Source: a virus
Direction: 5' to 3' (one strand)
IMG/VR virus record: IMGVR_UViG_3300025117_000607
Coordinates: 1-26,904 of that record
DNA: 26,904 nucleotides
The translations under genes were made by a program, and so were the position numbers. This document shows positions 6,338 through 14,657 of the stretch, in pieces (positions within the stretch are counted from its first letter, which is position 1; each line of letters starts with the position of its first letter). The notes below the pieces were generated by a model, which was not told the origin of the DNA, did no database searches, and saw only the letters and a program-made list of their open reading frames with translations.

Positions 6338-7015
6338 TCAAATCCAATTAGTGTCGTCAATAGGATCAAAGAGCTTCAATTTGGCTAAGGTCATGGGCTC
6401 GATAAGATCGCTATCTCCGATGACTTGTAGCTGTAGGGAAGCAGAGCGCTTTAATGTAGCGTTTACGTGCGCTTCAACAGCGAGGTATAAGGACTTGATT
6501 TGCGCCGCTAACGTTACAGAAACCTTCTTACCGGCCGATGTCATGAACTCAGCGGTATAGCTCTCATTGTTTGCCTCTTTCTCTTCAGCAGCCTTGAGCA
6601 TCCCATGAACTCTACTAACCGAGCGGGTATCGGCCTTGAATGTGATACCATTCCAAATTAACCCAGCGTCTATACGGCGTTCAGCCTCATTTATGATAGC
6701 CGCGCGAACGCTATTACTAAGCTCGGTCAAATCCGATATATCCTCAACAGTCGGGGTTCGCACAACGCCCCAATCCGTGATCTCATCGACAAAGCCGGTT
6801 TTAACCTCATACTTGTTATTGAACGATAGCTCCTTAAATTTCAAGACGCCATGCGATTGGAGTACCACCAACGGCCGGTTATCAATATCTTGCTGCGTCA
6901 TACTCGTAGAGTCTGGCGCAATAAAGCCTAACTGGGGGACGGTGAATACCTTGGCGACAGGCAGGTCATAGACGCCTTGCGTCTTTGTAAGAAAACAAAT
7001 CGTGGTATCAGACAT
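6338..7015 (-). CDS. Tail-fibre-related protein with DUF4376-like C-terminal domain
   Basis: ATG 7015 is chosen because GGGAGTAGGGA lies just upstream; a TTG one codon earlier is in frame. The 225-residue product carries AAIINEAERRIDAGLIWNGI, FKADTRSVSRVHGMLKAAEE and SAGKKVSVTLAAQIKSLYLAV. This is the INxxRdrRIdaG, fxGxxFqxDxxS pattern of DUF4376, a helical domain often at the end of tail-fibre or fibre-assembly proteins. The N-terminal half (about 1-95) is unfamiliar. Its position between the fibre gene and the discoidin-like gene supports a fibre, fibre-chaperone or adaptor role. Confidence 0.68.
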   Translation of the reverse strand: MSDTTICFLTKTQGVYDLPVAKVFTVPQLGFIAPDSTSMTQQDIDNRPLVVLQSHGVLKFKELSFNNKYEVKTGFVDEITDWGVVRTPTVEDISDLTELSNSVRAAIINEAERRIDAGLIWNGITFKADTRSVSRVHGMLKAAEEKEANNESYTAEFMTSAGKKVSVTLAAQIKSLYLAVEAHVNATLKRSASLQLQVIGDSDLIEPMTLAKLKLFDPIDDTNWI

Positions 7016-7028
7016 CAATCCCTACTCC

Positions 7029-7889
7029 CTAACCAGACGACACGTTGCCAGCCAAGAACCAATCCCCAGAGCCAGGGACATCCTTCACAACTGAAGCTAT
7101 CGCGTATAACCCGGCCGTCTGGTTCGCACCGTTATATGAGCGCAGCGTCGTACCGCTTTGGGCAGCGAACACAGCCTGCCCTGACGCTGCTTGCATAACT
7201 GCGAATTGGAATCCAGGAGAAAGACTGGCTGTGGCATTTGTCGGCAATGTGAAGGTCAGTTCATTAGAGTTGCTGAACGTAAGCAGCTGACCGTTAGCTG
7301 ACGATACGATCGTTTCGCTTGCTGTGATGGCTATGATGCCACCCGTACGTCCCAGGCCCATCCTTGGGCTTAGGAATACGCTATTGACCTGAGCAGTTCT
7401 AGCTTGAGCTTCTGTTGATTCGCTTGGCACAAATACAGCGGAGGCCGCTGCCGGAATAACGTGATGCGGGCGAAGATCGGTTATGATAGTGTTGGGAACG
7501 GTTGTCATTCCTACAGTGGCGCTGATGCGCGCTACCGGGAAGAAACCCGAGTTCACGGCCGGGTCTACCGGCGAAGCTGCTTCGGCTCCTGTCTGAACAG
7601 CCGCTGATCCCGTAGTCATATTGATTGTAATAAGGTCGCGGCGGGGATTGGCTGATGGCGCTAGGATAGCGCCTGATACGGTATTTTGCACACCCAATAG
7701 AAAGAGCGAACCACTGATAAGAAGTTGGCCGGAATCGATCCGCACCGTCATATCAACGGAGCTTTGCTCATGTACAGCGAAAGCGCCTGCGAACGGGGCA
7801 AAGACCTTTATATCATTATCAATATTGGTCTTGTACTGCGTCCCACCGTCAACCTCGAAGTTTGACTGCGAAAAAGTAGCCGTTCCCAT
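7029..7889 (-). CDS. Tail fibre / baseplate-attached structural protein
   Basis: This 286-residue protein begins TATFSQSNFEVDGGTQYKTN and has an N-terminal beta-rich region with short repeats (SGQLLISGSLFLLG). The C-terminal half (LTFTLPTNATASLSPGFQFA, VFAAQSGTTLRSYNG, GSGDWFLAGNV) closely follows a beta-sandwich end seen on many phage tail fibres and appendages. It immediately follows the gpJ-like gene, the usual fibre position. It has no signal peptide or membrane segment. A receptor-contacting fibre is likely, but the exact class cannot be decided from sequence alone. Confidence 0.72.
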   Translation of the reverse strand: MGTATFSQSNFEVDGGTQYKTNIDNDIKVFAPFAGAFAVHEQSSVDMTVRIDSGQLLISGSLFLLGVQNTVSGAILAPSANPRRDLITINMTTGSAAVQTGAEAASPVDPAVNSGFFPVARISATVGMTTVPNTIITDLRPHHVIPAAASAVFVPSESTEAQARTAQVNSVFLSPRMGLGRTGGIIAITASETIVSSANGQLLTFSNSNELTFTLPTNATASLSPGFQFAVMQAASGQAVFAAQSGTTLRSYNGANQTAGLYAIASVVKDVPGSGDWFLAGNVSSG

Positions 7890-7892
7890 CGC

Positions 7893-10800
7893 TTACACCC
7901 CTACCGCTCGCCAATTCACCGTTCCACCTATATTCGTACCGCTCGCACTGAACACATGCCCAACGAAGCCACTTGTAGTCACTGTTCCTAACCCTGGAAC
8001 CTTGGCCGATGCCTCAGCGTTCCAAATGCCTACAGCTGGTACTAAGGCAAAGTTCTTTGTGAAGTTCACCGTAGAGCCGCCAGAATTGATCGTGACTGTT
8101 TCAGCGTGCTCTTCACGTTCTTCCGCGTCTATTGTAGGATTGAACCCAGTCAGGCGCGTTATATCTGTGCCCGATGACATCTCAGATACGATGCGCGCCT
8201 TGACGTATTGAAGTGACCCTACATCGCCAACGGTCCAGTTCTCGAAGCCGTCATAGCTCCCGATCGAAGTCTTATAATCTATCTGGAGTTGGTAGTTTGC
8301 GGAACCAGAACTGACCGGGCCTAGATTAGCTGCGATATCGGCCCAGATGCGCGCACTTAAATCTGTACCGAGATCAATTTCTGGGGCCTCATAAATAGCT
8401 TGTGATACTGGACTATAGACATATGAATTGAAGACATTGAAGTCATTCCCAGAAGCGGTTATTGTAGAAAGTGGATTAAGATTTCCAGTGATTGGATTAC
8501 GATAAAACCCGCCCTCGTTCTTGTACTGATAAATTTTGTCATTGGTATTGCCCAAAACATAAGCAATCTGCATGTCCTCGGACAGCCTGAATGCTAAAGG
8601 CTGCGTATCTTGGCTGCTTGGGTTAAATTGAGTGGCATCATAATCTACTAAAGATAAATCCCAAGGAACACTCAGATGGTATTGATACACAGAAAAAGGA
8701 GTGTCTCCTAAAATAAATAATCGCCGACCATCTCTATAGAAATGATGATTTCTAGTTTGAGTGGTTTGTGGTGATAGGAAGGAAACGCCGTCATAGCTGG
8801 CTGTAGAAATTTGCCAAGCACTGGCAACTGAGTATTGAAATAACCTCTTAGGAAGGCCCGCTGTAGGAATCCCCGATACATAAAGTTTAGTCCCATCCAG
8901 CTTTAAAGAGATACCAATTTGGCCATCCGATATTTCAGCCGAAGTTGTAAATGATGTATTATCTAAGGTCGCCGTAGATATCTGCCAAGCACTAGATATA
9001 GAAAATTGATATATCTTCTGTGCTACATTATTCGTTACATAAAATTTGGTTCCATCGGGCTTTATAAAAAACCCACCTAATGTATCAAGAGCGCCAACAG
9101 GTAAAGTATAGGACACACCTTGATACGATGCTGTAGATATATCCCCAGATGTATTTAGACCATATTGATAGATTATTTTATTATTTTGGCCTAGAATATA
9201 AGCTTTAGTGCCATCTCCACTAAATCTTAAATCAATGACCTCTGAATTTTGTGAACTAACAGAAAAAGATTTAGATGCATAAGATACGCCAGCTATACTT
9301 CTATTAGTTTCCCAGTCTATCCACAGCGGACGTTGCTCATTTTCAGAGATCACATCAAACACATTAACAATCACTGTAGAGAACGTCTTAGCACTAGCCG
9401 AATAGTTCTCTGATGTATCCCGAGCCTTGATGCCAAACACCCATGCTACCTGAACACCGGATTCTGTTGGGGATGGTGGAACGGCAGCGGATGTGACCTG
9501 AGTGCCCCGCGTGACCGATGTAAGTGTAGTCGCGTCTTCCCAAACAAAAGGCGCTTTCATAAACCGGATTTCGTACCCGGATAGATCAATGTCAGTTACC
9601 TGAGACCACTTGAATACGACCGTGACGCCATTCTGTTGTGCTGTGAAGGTGGTGACATCCTCCGGCTTGGTTGTTTTGCCGATGACCGTATGTCCGGTGA
9701 CGGTCGTGTAAGCTGACTTGACGCCTAGTACATTGACTGAGCGCACGCGGACATCATAGGAAACGCCATCCTCGACATCCAATATCCAATTGACCGTGGC
9801 ACTGCCTGTAACGTTAGGCCCAGTTTCCCAGTTCGCAGCGACGTCAGCATCAGTGCTGCGCTTCCATTGGATTTCTATCTGACCGCCAGACGTGACAAAT
9901 GAATCAGCCGGTGCAGTCCAGGTTGCTTTGATGCGCGTGAAAACAGTGCCGTCTTCACGCAGGAACAGCTCATTCGTACCAGATGCAAGGACCAAGCTAG
10001 TGGGGGCAGCGACCGTGAATGGGTCTGGCAGCGTCGTGGTCTGTGCGGGTTGCATGACGGCTTCATCGGTGCCGGGCGTCCAAGCATAGACATTAGCGTC
10101 GATCTCTTTGATCTGAAGATCACAACCCAGCGTAGGACCTTCGCTACCGCTGCGAATGACAAATTTCCAGGAGCCTACTTCAAATGTCTTAGCATCCCAA
10201 CCGAATCTAGTGTGGTCTACATTTATTATGTCGAAGCCGAGTATCCGCATGGCTGTCAACTTGCACGGCCATGAACCTGATATCTGGCGACGGTTTCGTT
10301 CTAGATCGATACGCGCGATTCGCATCGCCATCGTCGGTGAATTCGTGTATGACAGATCGGCGTCACGCCAGAGCTCAGTCTCCTGGTCCTGCGTCACATA
10401 AGCCGCAACCTGTACAGGAGGAAAGTCAGTTGGTTGCCAGAGATCATCCGGGCTACTGAACACGCCTTTTACGCCGTTGAACAGATCGCGCCGTGAATTG
10501 CGGGTTTGAATGCTGACGCTCCCTGCTAGGTCCTCTTCAGTTATCGTGACTGTCGGGGCGCGCCAAGCACCGGCATAGAGTGTGATGGTCTTGCCGCTGG
10601 TAACACGCGAGCCCGCCATAGCTGAGAGGAGTTTCTTGAGCAGGTCTTCAGCATCCTGGCTGGTATCAATAGTACCATTCAAGGTGTAGCGGGGCTCGCC
10701 GGTAGCGAATATCAGGTGCGTGCCTGTACCGGCATCTGTAATATCAACGGCCGTTCCAGCTCTAGAATTCGCCAGTGACGTAGCAACCTTGCCTGTCGTT

Positions 10801-12023
10801 GAAGTGATGCCGATCCAATAGTAATCTGTGCCCGCACTCAAGCCAGTTGGCAAGGTATCGCTGGAAACTACATTCACGCGCGTTCCAGTACGAAGCTTCT
10901 GGATTGTATCCCCTACTGTAATGATATCAGTAGTCGCGGCTGTGAATGTCGTGACGCCCCTTAAAGTATGCGTGCCCGTACCAGCATCAATGATGTCAAT
11001 TGATGTACCGGCTAGAGCATCCGCCTTGCTGGTAGCGATCTTACCCGTCGTGGCACTTTGCCTGATCCAATAATAGGCCGTGTTGAGGGACATGCCTCCG
11101 GGCAACGTAGTCGTTGTCGTTGCGTAGATCGCCCACCCCGTTGGAATATCAATAGAGCAGGTTAGCAGATCAGTATCAGCGGCGGCTGTGAATGTGTATC
11201 CAGGGTTTCGCGCCTGGATTTCATCGCAGACATTCGCGGCGGCTTGGAGCGCCGTATCGTCTATGTTAGCGGCTGGCCAGTTATACCCGAATTCGTTCTT
11301 GAGCCAATCGGCGATGCATAACGCCGCATTATCAGTCCAGCCCGTGCTGGCGTCACGCGAGTCTAGAATATTGTCCTTGCCCCGCACGATCACAGAGATA
11401 TTAGGCAGCGACCCGCCCTTGAACTTATCAGCATCCCACTTGAGCTGGATATAGAGCTTGGCACAGCCAGTCTGCAAATGAGTGCCGCTCCATTTAGTAG
11501 CGCCTACGGCAGCGGTCAGTTCAGAGTGAAATGTAGAATCTCCAGCTGTGGTCCCTAACCCTAACCACGCGCTGACATTCCCCGCATATGTTCCTGTAGC
11601 GTCACCATTGGCATCGAGTGGGACTACTTCATCATTCAGAAGCAGAGCATCTAGCCTCGATACTCTATGCGTGGTTAGTGTCAGAACTACATGGAGCAAG
11701 TCATTATCGCTGGTCGTATGCAGAAAAGTTTGAGGCCCAGATACACGCATCCAGCCATAGACCATGCGTCGCGCGGTGATCGGCTGCCGAATCATACGTG
11801 TTCGATCAACAGCCGTATCAGCAAAATTGGGGATATTCGGCTTAGGGGGCTTCGGCGTCATTGCCATGGTAGCGAAGCCAACCGCTGCGACGGCTGCGAA
11901 CGCTACACCGGCTGCCAGCCATCCCGCCTCTATCAGCGTTGTGCTAAAGATCACGATACCGGCAGAGTATGCCGCTGAGGCTGCGAAGGTAGCGCCAACT
12001 AGAGCTACGACTGCGGGAGGCAT
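7893..12023 (-). CDS. gpJ-like tail-tip / host-specificity protein with FN3 domains and beta-propeller
   Basis: This 1376-residue protein is the tip attachment protein, the main candidate for contact with the host. A hydrophobic Ala/Gly-rich N-terminus (about 7-55) resembles gpI-type sequences. The gpJ core spans about 70-290 and 440-650 (MVYGWMRVSGPQTFLHT, ALCIADWLKNEFGYNWP, LFNGVKGVFSSPDDLWQ). A duplicated YYW module interrupts it at about 298-440. Two fibronectin-III-like domains follow (668-785 and 786-890), then five propeller blades (about 910-1170; AWQISTASYDG, DGTKLYVSG, YQYxLS). A beta-rich C-terminal end closes the protein (1215-1376). Its ATG overlaps the radical SAM stop as TAATG, so translation is coupled. 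The propeller segment is AT-rich relative to its flanks, suggesting exchange of a receptor-binding module. Confidence 0.88.
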   Translation of the reverse strand: MPPAVVALVGATFAASAAYSAGIVIFSTTLIEAGWLAAGVAFAAVAAVGFATMAMTPKPPKPNIPNFADTAVDRTRMIRQPITARRMVYGWMRVSGPQTFLHTTSDNDLLHVVLTLTTHRVSRLDALLLNDEVVPLDANGDATGTYAGNVSAWLGLGTTAGDSTFHSELTAAVGATKWSGTHLQTGCAKLYIQLKWDADKFKGGSLPNISVIVRGKDNILDSRDASTGWTDNAALCIADWLKNEFGYNWPAANIDDTALQAAANVCDEIQARNPGYTFTAAADTDLLTCSIDIPTGWAIYATTTTTLPGGMSLNTAYYWIRQSATTGKIATSKADALAGTSIDIIDAGTGTHTLRGVTTFTAATTDIITVGDTIQKLRTGTRVNVVSSDTLPTGLSAGTDYYWIGITSTTGKVATSLANSRAGTAVDITDAGTGTHLIFATGEPRYTLNGTIDTSQDAEDLLKKLLSAMAGSRVTSGKTITLYAGAWRAPTVTITEEDLAGSVSIQTRNSRRDLFNGVKGVFSSPDDLWQPTDFPPVQVAAYVTQDQETELWRDADLSYTNSPTMAMRIARIDLERNRRQISGSWPCKLTAMRILGFDIINVDHTRFGWDAKTFEVGSWKFVIRSGSEGPTLGCDLQIKEIDANVYAWTPGTDEAVMQPAQTTTLPDPFTVAAPTSLVLASGTNELFLREDGTVFTRIKATWTAPADSFVTSGGQIEIQWKRSTDADVAANWETGPNVTGSATVNWILDVEDGVSYDVRVRSVNVLGVKSAYTTVTGHTVIGKTTKPEDVTTFTAQQNGVTVVFKWSQVTDIDLSGYEIRFMKAPFVWEDATTLTSVTRGTQVTSAAVPPSPTESGVQVAWVFGIKARDTSENYSASAKTFSTVIVNVFDVISENEQRPLWIDWETNRSIAGVSYASKSFSVSSQNSEVIDLRFSGDGTKAYILGQNNKIIYQYGLNTSGDISTASYQGVSYTLPVGALDTLGGFFIKPDGTKFYVTNNVAQKIYQFSISSAWQISTATLDNTSFTTSAEISDGQIGISLKLDGTKLYVSGIPTAGLPKRLFQYSVASAWQISTASYDGVSFLSPQTTQTRNHHFYRDGRRLFILGDTPFSVYQYHLSVPWDLSLVDYDATQFNPSSQDTQPLAFRLSEDMQIAYVLGNTNDKIYQYKNEGGFYRNPITGNLNPLSTITASGNDFNVFNSYVYSPVSQAIYEAPEIDLGTDLSARIWADIAANLGPVSSGSANYQLQIDYKTSIGSYDGFENWTVGDVGSLQYVKARIVSEMSSGTDITRLTGFNPTIDAEEREEHAETVTINSGGSTVNFTKNFALVPAVGIWNAEASAKVPGLGTVTTSGFVGHVFSASGTNIGGTVNWRAVGV
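8516..9311 (-). other. AT-rich five-blade beta-propeller segment inside the tail-tip gene
   Basis: Residues about 905-1170 of the tail-tip protein consist of five related units, each with a strand like SFSVSSQ, an xDGTKxYVxG strand and an end like IYQYxLS followed by AWQISTA. Base composition changes sharply: three 60-base lines counted here (9001, 9121, 9181) have 20, 18 and 20 G+C (30-33%), against 33 of 60 at 9721 and 37 of 60 at 10561 in the same gene. The change coincides with the domain boundary. Confidence 0.8.
10704..11132 (-). repeat. Duplicated YYW module in the tail-tip protein
   Basis: Residues about 298-352 and 383-438 are two copies of one module: TLPxGxSxxTxYYWI, then TTGKxATSxAxxxAGTxxDI and DAGTGTHxL. 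The linkers (TFTAAxTD) also match. The copies have diverged in DNA, so this is an old internal duplication. The module interrupts the gpJ-like core and is probably a surface decoration domain. Confidence 0.82.
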
Positions 12024-13021
12024 TAGTGCACGCTCCCCATTAACTTTCGGGCTTCTTGTACCAATGCTCCGTGCACGAAGTTGACCTCACCAATGTCAGG
12101 CACGAACATACAAGTCGGGGGCGTATTCAACTCACCAAGATCAACTTCATCGATGCTGGGCCACCTGATGACACGGAAGGTGTTCCCACTGAGATTGAAC
12201 ATCAAGTGATAGGGATTGTTATCAGCGGGCATTAATTCACAGGGCCAGTTACGGGCGGCACAGCAGTCATGAAGAATGGGCAGAAAATCGGACAGGAAAA
12301 AGGATTCATCCCGGCAAAGACCGATCTTCGATGGGATCCTTATTCTAAAGTGATGAACGCGATCTTGATATGCCGCAGCGCTGTCCAATATCTCTGTGAG
12401 ATCATCGACCGTTCGCATAGTAAAGGATATATGGTCGATATAGACATTATGACGTGCCATAGCTTCAAGCGCAGCAAGCTTCGTTTCCCAACCCTTTACA
12501 TAACCTTTCGTATGAAGAGAGAAGCACACAGCATTCAAATTAGCGGCCATCAAGCGCCGGATATAATGGTCATCGTTCATACGAAGGCCGTTCGTATAAA
12601 TGTGCACGTGACGGCCGGTCTTTCTTATATTTGCTACGATGCGGGGAAGATCATCGCGCAACGTAGGCTCAGCGCCCATCAATATGATGCTGCGACCCCC
12701 TTCCACCCGCTCGACTACGTCCATGATTTCTGTTATTGAAGGGTCAGGTTTATGCCCAGGCATGTGATAGCAATGAGGGCAGCGGATATTGCAGCGATCC
12801 GTTACCGGCACCATGCACACATTGAATCTGGTCTTCCATGGTACAGGGTCTTGCATCGTGTGCATGAAGGCCCAAGCATCATGTGACCGCTCGATAAGCA
12901 CCGTCTGTATTCCATGCAGCTTGCATTCTTTAGCTAGATATAAGCCGCCCTCTGTCTCATAGATTTCAGCCGTCACGGGTTGGAGGCAGTCCCGGCAGAG
13001 TGAAGTGGTTTCCACAGTCAC
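12023..13021 (-). CDS. Radical SAM enzyme, COG1964-like, embedded in the tail-tip operon
   Basis: I choose GTG 13021: it overlaps the upstream TGA (GTGA) and has TGGAGAG about 7 bases upstream; ATG 13048 is possible but has no good RBS. The 332-residue product has an N-terminal metal-binding knuckle (SLCRDC, Cys9/Cys12; ECKLHG, Cys33/His36), then the radical SAM cluster motif DRCNIRCPHC (Cys77, Cys81, Cys84), MGAEPT (118-119, a GGEP-type SAM loop) and HIYTNGLR. The SLCxxC...CxxHG head plus TDRCNxxCPxC is typical of COG1964, the family of archaeal tetraether synthase and MJ0619. This copy is shorter and lacks a recognisable SPASM end. It would carry [4Fe-4S] and start radical chemistry on an unknown substrate. 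Its stop overlaps the tail-tip start (TAATG), so it is co-translated with virion genes. Confidence 0.87.
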   Translation of the reverse strand: MTVETTSLCRDCLQPVTAEIYETEGGLYLAKECKLHGIQTVLIERSHDAWAFMHTMQDPVPWKTRFNVCMVPVTDRCNIRCPHCYHMPGHKPDPSITEIMDVVERVEGGRSIILMGAEPTLRDDLPRIVANIRKTGRHVHIYTNGLRMNDDHYIRRLMAANLNAVCFSLHTKGYVKGWETKLAALEAMARHNVYIDHISFTMRTVDDLTEILDSAAAYQDRVHHFRIRIPSKIGLCRDESFFLSDFLPILHDCCAARNWPCELMPADNNPYHLMFNLSGNTFRVIRWPSIDEVDLGELNTPPTCMFVPDIGEVNFVHGALVQEARKLMGSVH

Positions 13022-13470
13022 CGTCCAACTCTCCAGGCACGGGAACATTGGGATATAGGAATCTTCGTTAAGCCAGCAGGCCCTACGAATAGCCCATATC
13101 GATTATCAAGCCCAATAAAGCCTAACGCTGGGGCTAGACCGCCGTCTGGCAGTTGTACTTCAGCCTCAACAATATCCCCACGTTGAGCGAAGGTTGCTTG
13201 TATTGGCTCGCTGCCCGTATGACTACGAAAGGCATCAGCCGCGTTCGGTAATTCAACCGCGCCGAATAGTACCTTCATACGTTTCGCGGCGCCGAGCGCC
13301 GTTGTGTATTTTCCACGGATGTTGGATGTGAAATCAGCTTTGAGAATTGCCTCAGCACAGCCTAGCGCACCTAATACACAATCATGCTCGCCCCATTTGA
13401 AAGGCTTATCCTGAATACTTCGAATATAAGCTTCCAATTCTTGGGGCCAGTTATCAACACGATCGAGCAT
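13018..13470 (-). CDS. DUF6950-type (NlpC/P60-like) tail assembly protein
   Basis: This 150-residue protein matches the phage pattern WPQELEAYIRSIQDKPFKWG-EHDC: the Cys of HDC is the expected active-site Cys of an NlpC/P60-like fold. A C-terminal GFIGLDNRYGLFVGPAGL and SQCSRAWRVG follow. Members sit just before gpJ-type genes and are thought to be tail-tip components or peptidoglycan-cutting aids for DNA entry. The second catalytic residue (His) is not obvious, so enzyme activity is uncertain. It starts directly after the preceding stop (TAGATG), and its own stop overlaps the radical SAM start. Confidence 0.77.
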   Translation of the reverse strand: MLDRVDNWPQELEAYIRSIQDKPFKWGEHDCVLGALGCAEAILKADFTSNIRGKYTTALGAAKRMKVLFGAVELPNAADAFRSHTGSEPIQATFAQRGDIVEAEVQLPDGGLAPALGFIGLDNRYGLFVGPAGLTKIPISQCSRAWRVGR

Positions 13471-14028
13471 CTACGCACCCCATATGAACTTCGCGTCTTG
13501 AAGCTGAGCGACGTATTCAAACCCCCGGTCGGTGGGATCAATCAACTTCTGGTCTTCAGGCGTATAGCGTCTGATACGATTCCTTGCCCAATCAACTTCA
13601 AGCGACTCGACCGTGATGCTGACCGTAGCGGTCTCGCCGCCGTCTTCCATAGTGGGCACATCAGTCAAGCCCTGGAATATCAGGAACGGATCAGCTATGA
13701 GCACGTTGCTGGCATTGAACGCAGCAAGATAAACCGATGCCGTTCGGCCTTGCTGCATCGAATTCAAAGTCAAGGACAAGAGTGCTGACGGAATACCCGA
13801 CAGCGTGAGTGTGATACCTGTTGACTTGAAGTCAGCGGTCTCTTCAATCTCCGAGATTGAACCGAGCGTGCCTATGCCCGTATAAGTATTCCCACTCCAG
13901 ATCAGATCACCGATGCCGCTCCAAACCCGCGTTGTGCCCGCTGAGGTTTCAAGCTCAACGAAGAATGCCGGATAGACGACTGAAGCTAATGTTGCCGTCT
14001 CTAACGCCGCTGTTATGCCCCGACTCAT
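13471..14028 (-). CDS. Tail-tip / hub protein (DUF2163-like)
   Basis: The ATG overlaps the upstream stop by ATGA. The 185-residue product reads VVYPAFFVELETSAGTTRVW, WSGNTYTGIGTLGSIS, EDGGETATVSITVESLEVD and RRYTPEDQKLIDPTDRGFEY. I recognise this combination (ELDF-like strand, IEDGGETA, RRYTxEDQ) from phage tail-tip proteins that lie between the distal tail protein and the DUF6950 gene. By position it is a hub or tip-ring component. It is entirely beta-rich with no catalytic motif. Confidence 0.75.
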   Translation of the reverse strand: MSRGITAALETATLASVVYPAFFVELETSAGTTRVWSGIGDLIWSGNTYTGIGTLGSISEIEETADFKSTGITLTLSGIPSALLSLTLNSMQQGRTASVYLAAFNASNVLIADPFLIFQGLTDVPTMEDGGETATVSITVESLEVDWARNRIRRYTPEDQKLIDPTDRGFEYVAQLQDAKFIWGA

Positions 14029-14657
14029 GGGTTCAACGCCTCAGTCGCAGCAATTGTAATGCCATAATTCACGGCATTCGTAATGTCCCAGGCTGACTCA
14101 TTGCTTGCCAGCCGCCAAATACCGTGGGCGCTATTAACCGTGACCGTAGCCCCGCTGGCTGGGGCGGGGATGCGAATGCGTGGCCATAAGGTAAGGCTGG
14201 CCACCCCGCCAGAATCCGTGCCTGTAGCGAGCAAATTTTTGTACAGGCGGGGCTGTGGGTTAGTGCCTGAAATTATAGAGAGCCAGTCCCCCGCTTTTAG
14301 GATATTTGCCAGACTCGCGGTCCAGCCTGTAGTGACTAGAACTTGACCTGACTGGCTTGCTGATCTTATTATCGGCGTTCCTGTCGCGGTGCCTAGCGGG
14401 GTGCTGCCATCCGGAGGCGCGAACTTGAACGTACCTTCACCGCCATTAAGCAGCCCAAGAAACGCAATGACGTCCTCCAAGGTCTGGCGTGGGCCGGGAA
14501 GTACGGATATTTCCATATCCCACCACTGGCCTGGATGGACGTAGACCTGCTCACCGTGCGTGAATGGGGATATTGACCGGGCCACAATGGTCTTCATAGT
14601 GTAATGAATGTCAGCAGCGATAAGCGCAGCGGGCGGATCAATAGGGTACGTAGTCAT
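14025..14657 (-). CDS. Distal-tail-like protein
   Basis: This 210-residue protein overlaps the tape measure stop by ATGA and lies in the usual distal-tail position, next after the tape measure. Diagnostic pieces are LNGGEGTFKFAPPDGSTPLG, the middle strand GTATGTPIIRSASQSGQVLV, GWTASLANILKAGDWLSI and ASGATVTVNSAHGIWRLASN. These recur in phage proteins I know as Dit-like or tail-tip connectors. Dit proteins form the ring joining the tube to the tip. I rate the structural role high and the exact Dit label moderate. Confidence 0.74.
   Translation of the reverse strand: MTTYPIDPPAALIAADIHYTMKTIVARSISPFTHGEQVYVHPGQWWDMEISVLPGPRQTLEDVIAFLGLLNGGEGTFKFAPPDGSTPLGTATGTPIIRSASQSGQVLVTTGWTASLANILKAGDWLSIISGTNPQPRLYKNLLATGTDSGGVASLTLWPRIRIPAPASGATVTVNSAHGIWRLASNESAWDITNAVNYGITIAATEALNP

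Noticed and set aside
7621-8211. 196-residue plus-strand open frame across two fibre/tip genes
   Set aside because: Spans the junction of two real minus-strand genes on the opposite strand and has composition typical of a shadow frame.
12269-12739. 156-residue plus-strand open frame opposite the radical SAM gene
   Set aside because: Antisense to the SAM-binding core; no RBS or family signal.
13022-13048. ATG 13048 as start of the radical SAM gene
   Set aside because: No RBS upstream and a 31-base overlap with the previous gene; GTG 13021 has TGGAGAG at good spacing and a GTGA overlap.
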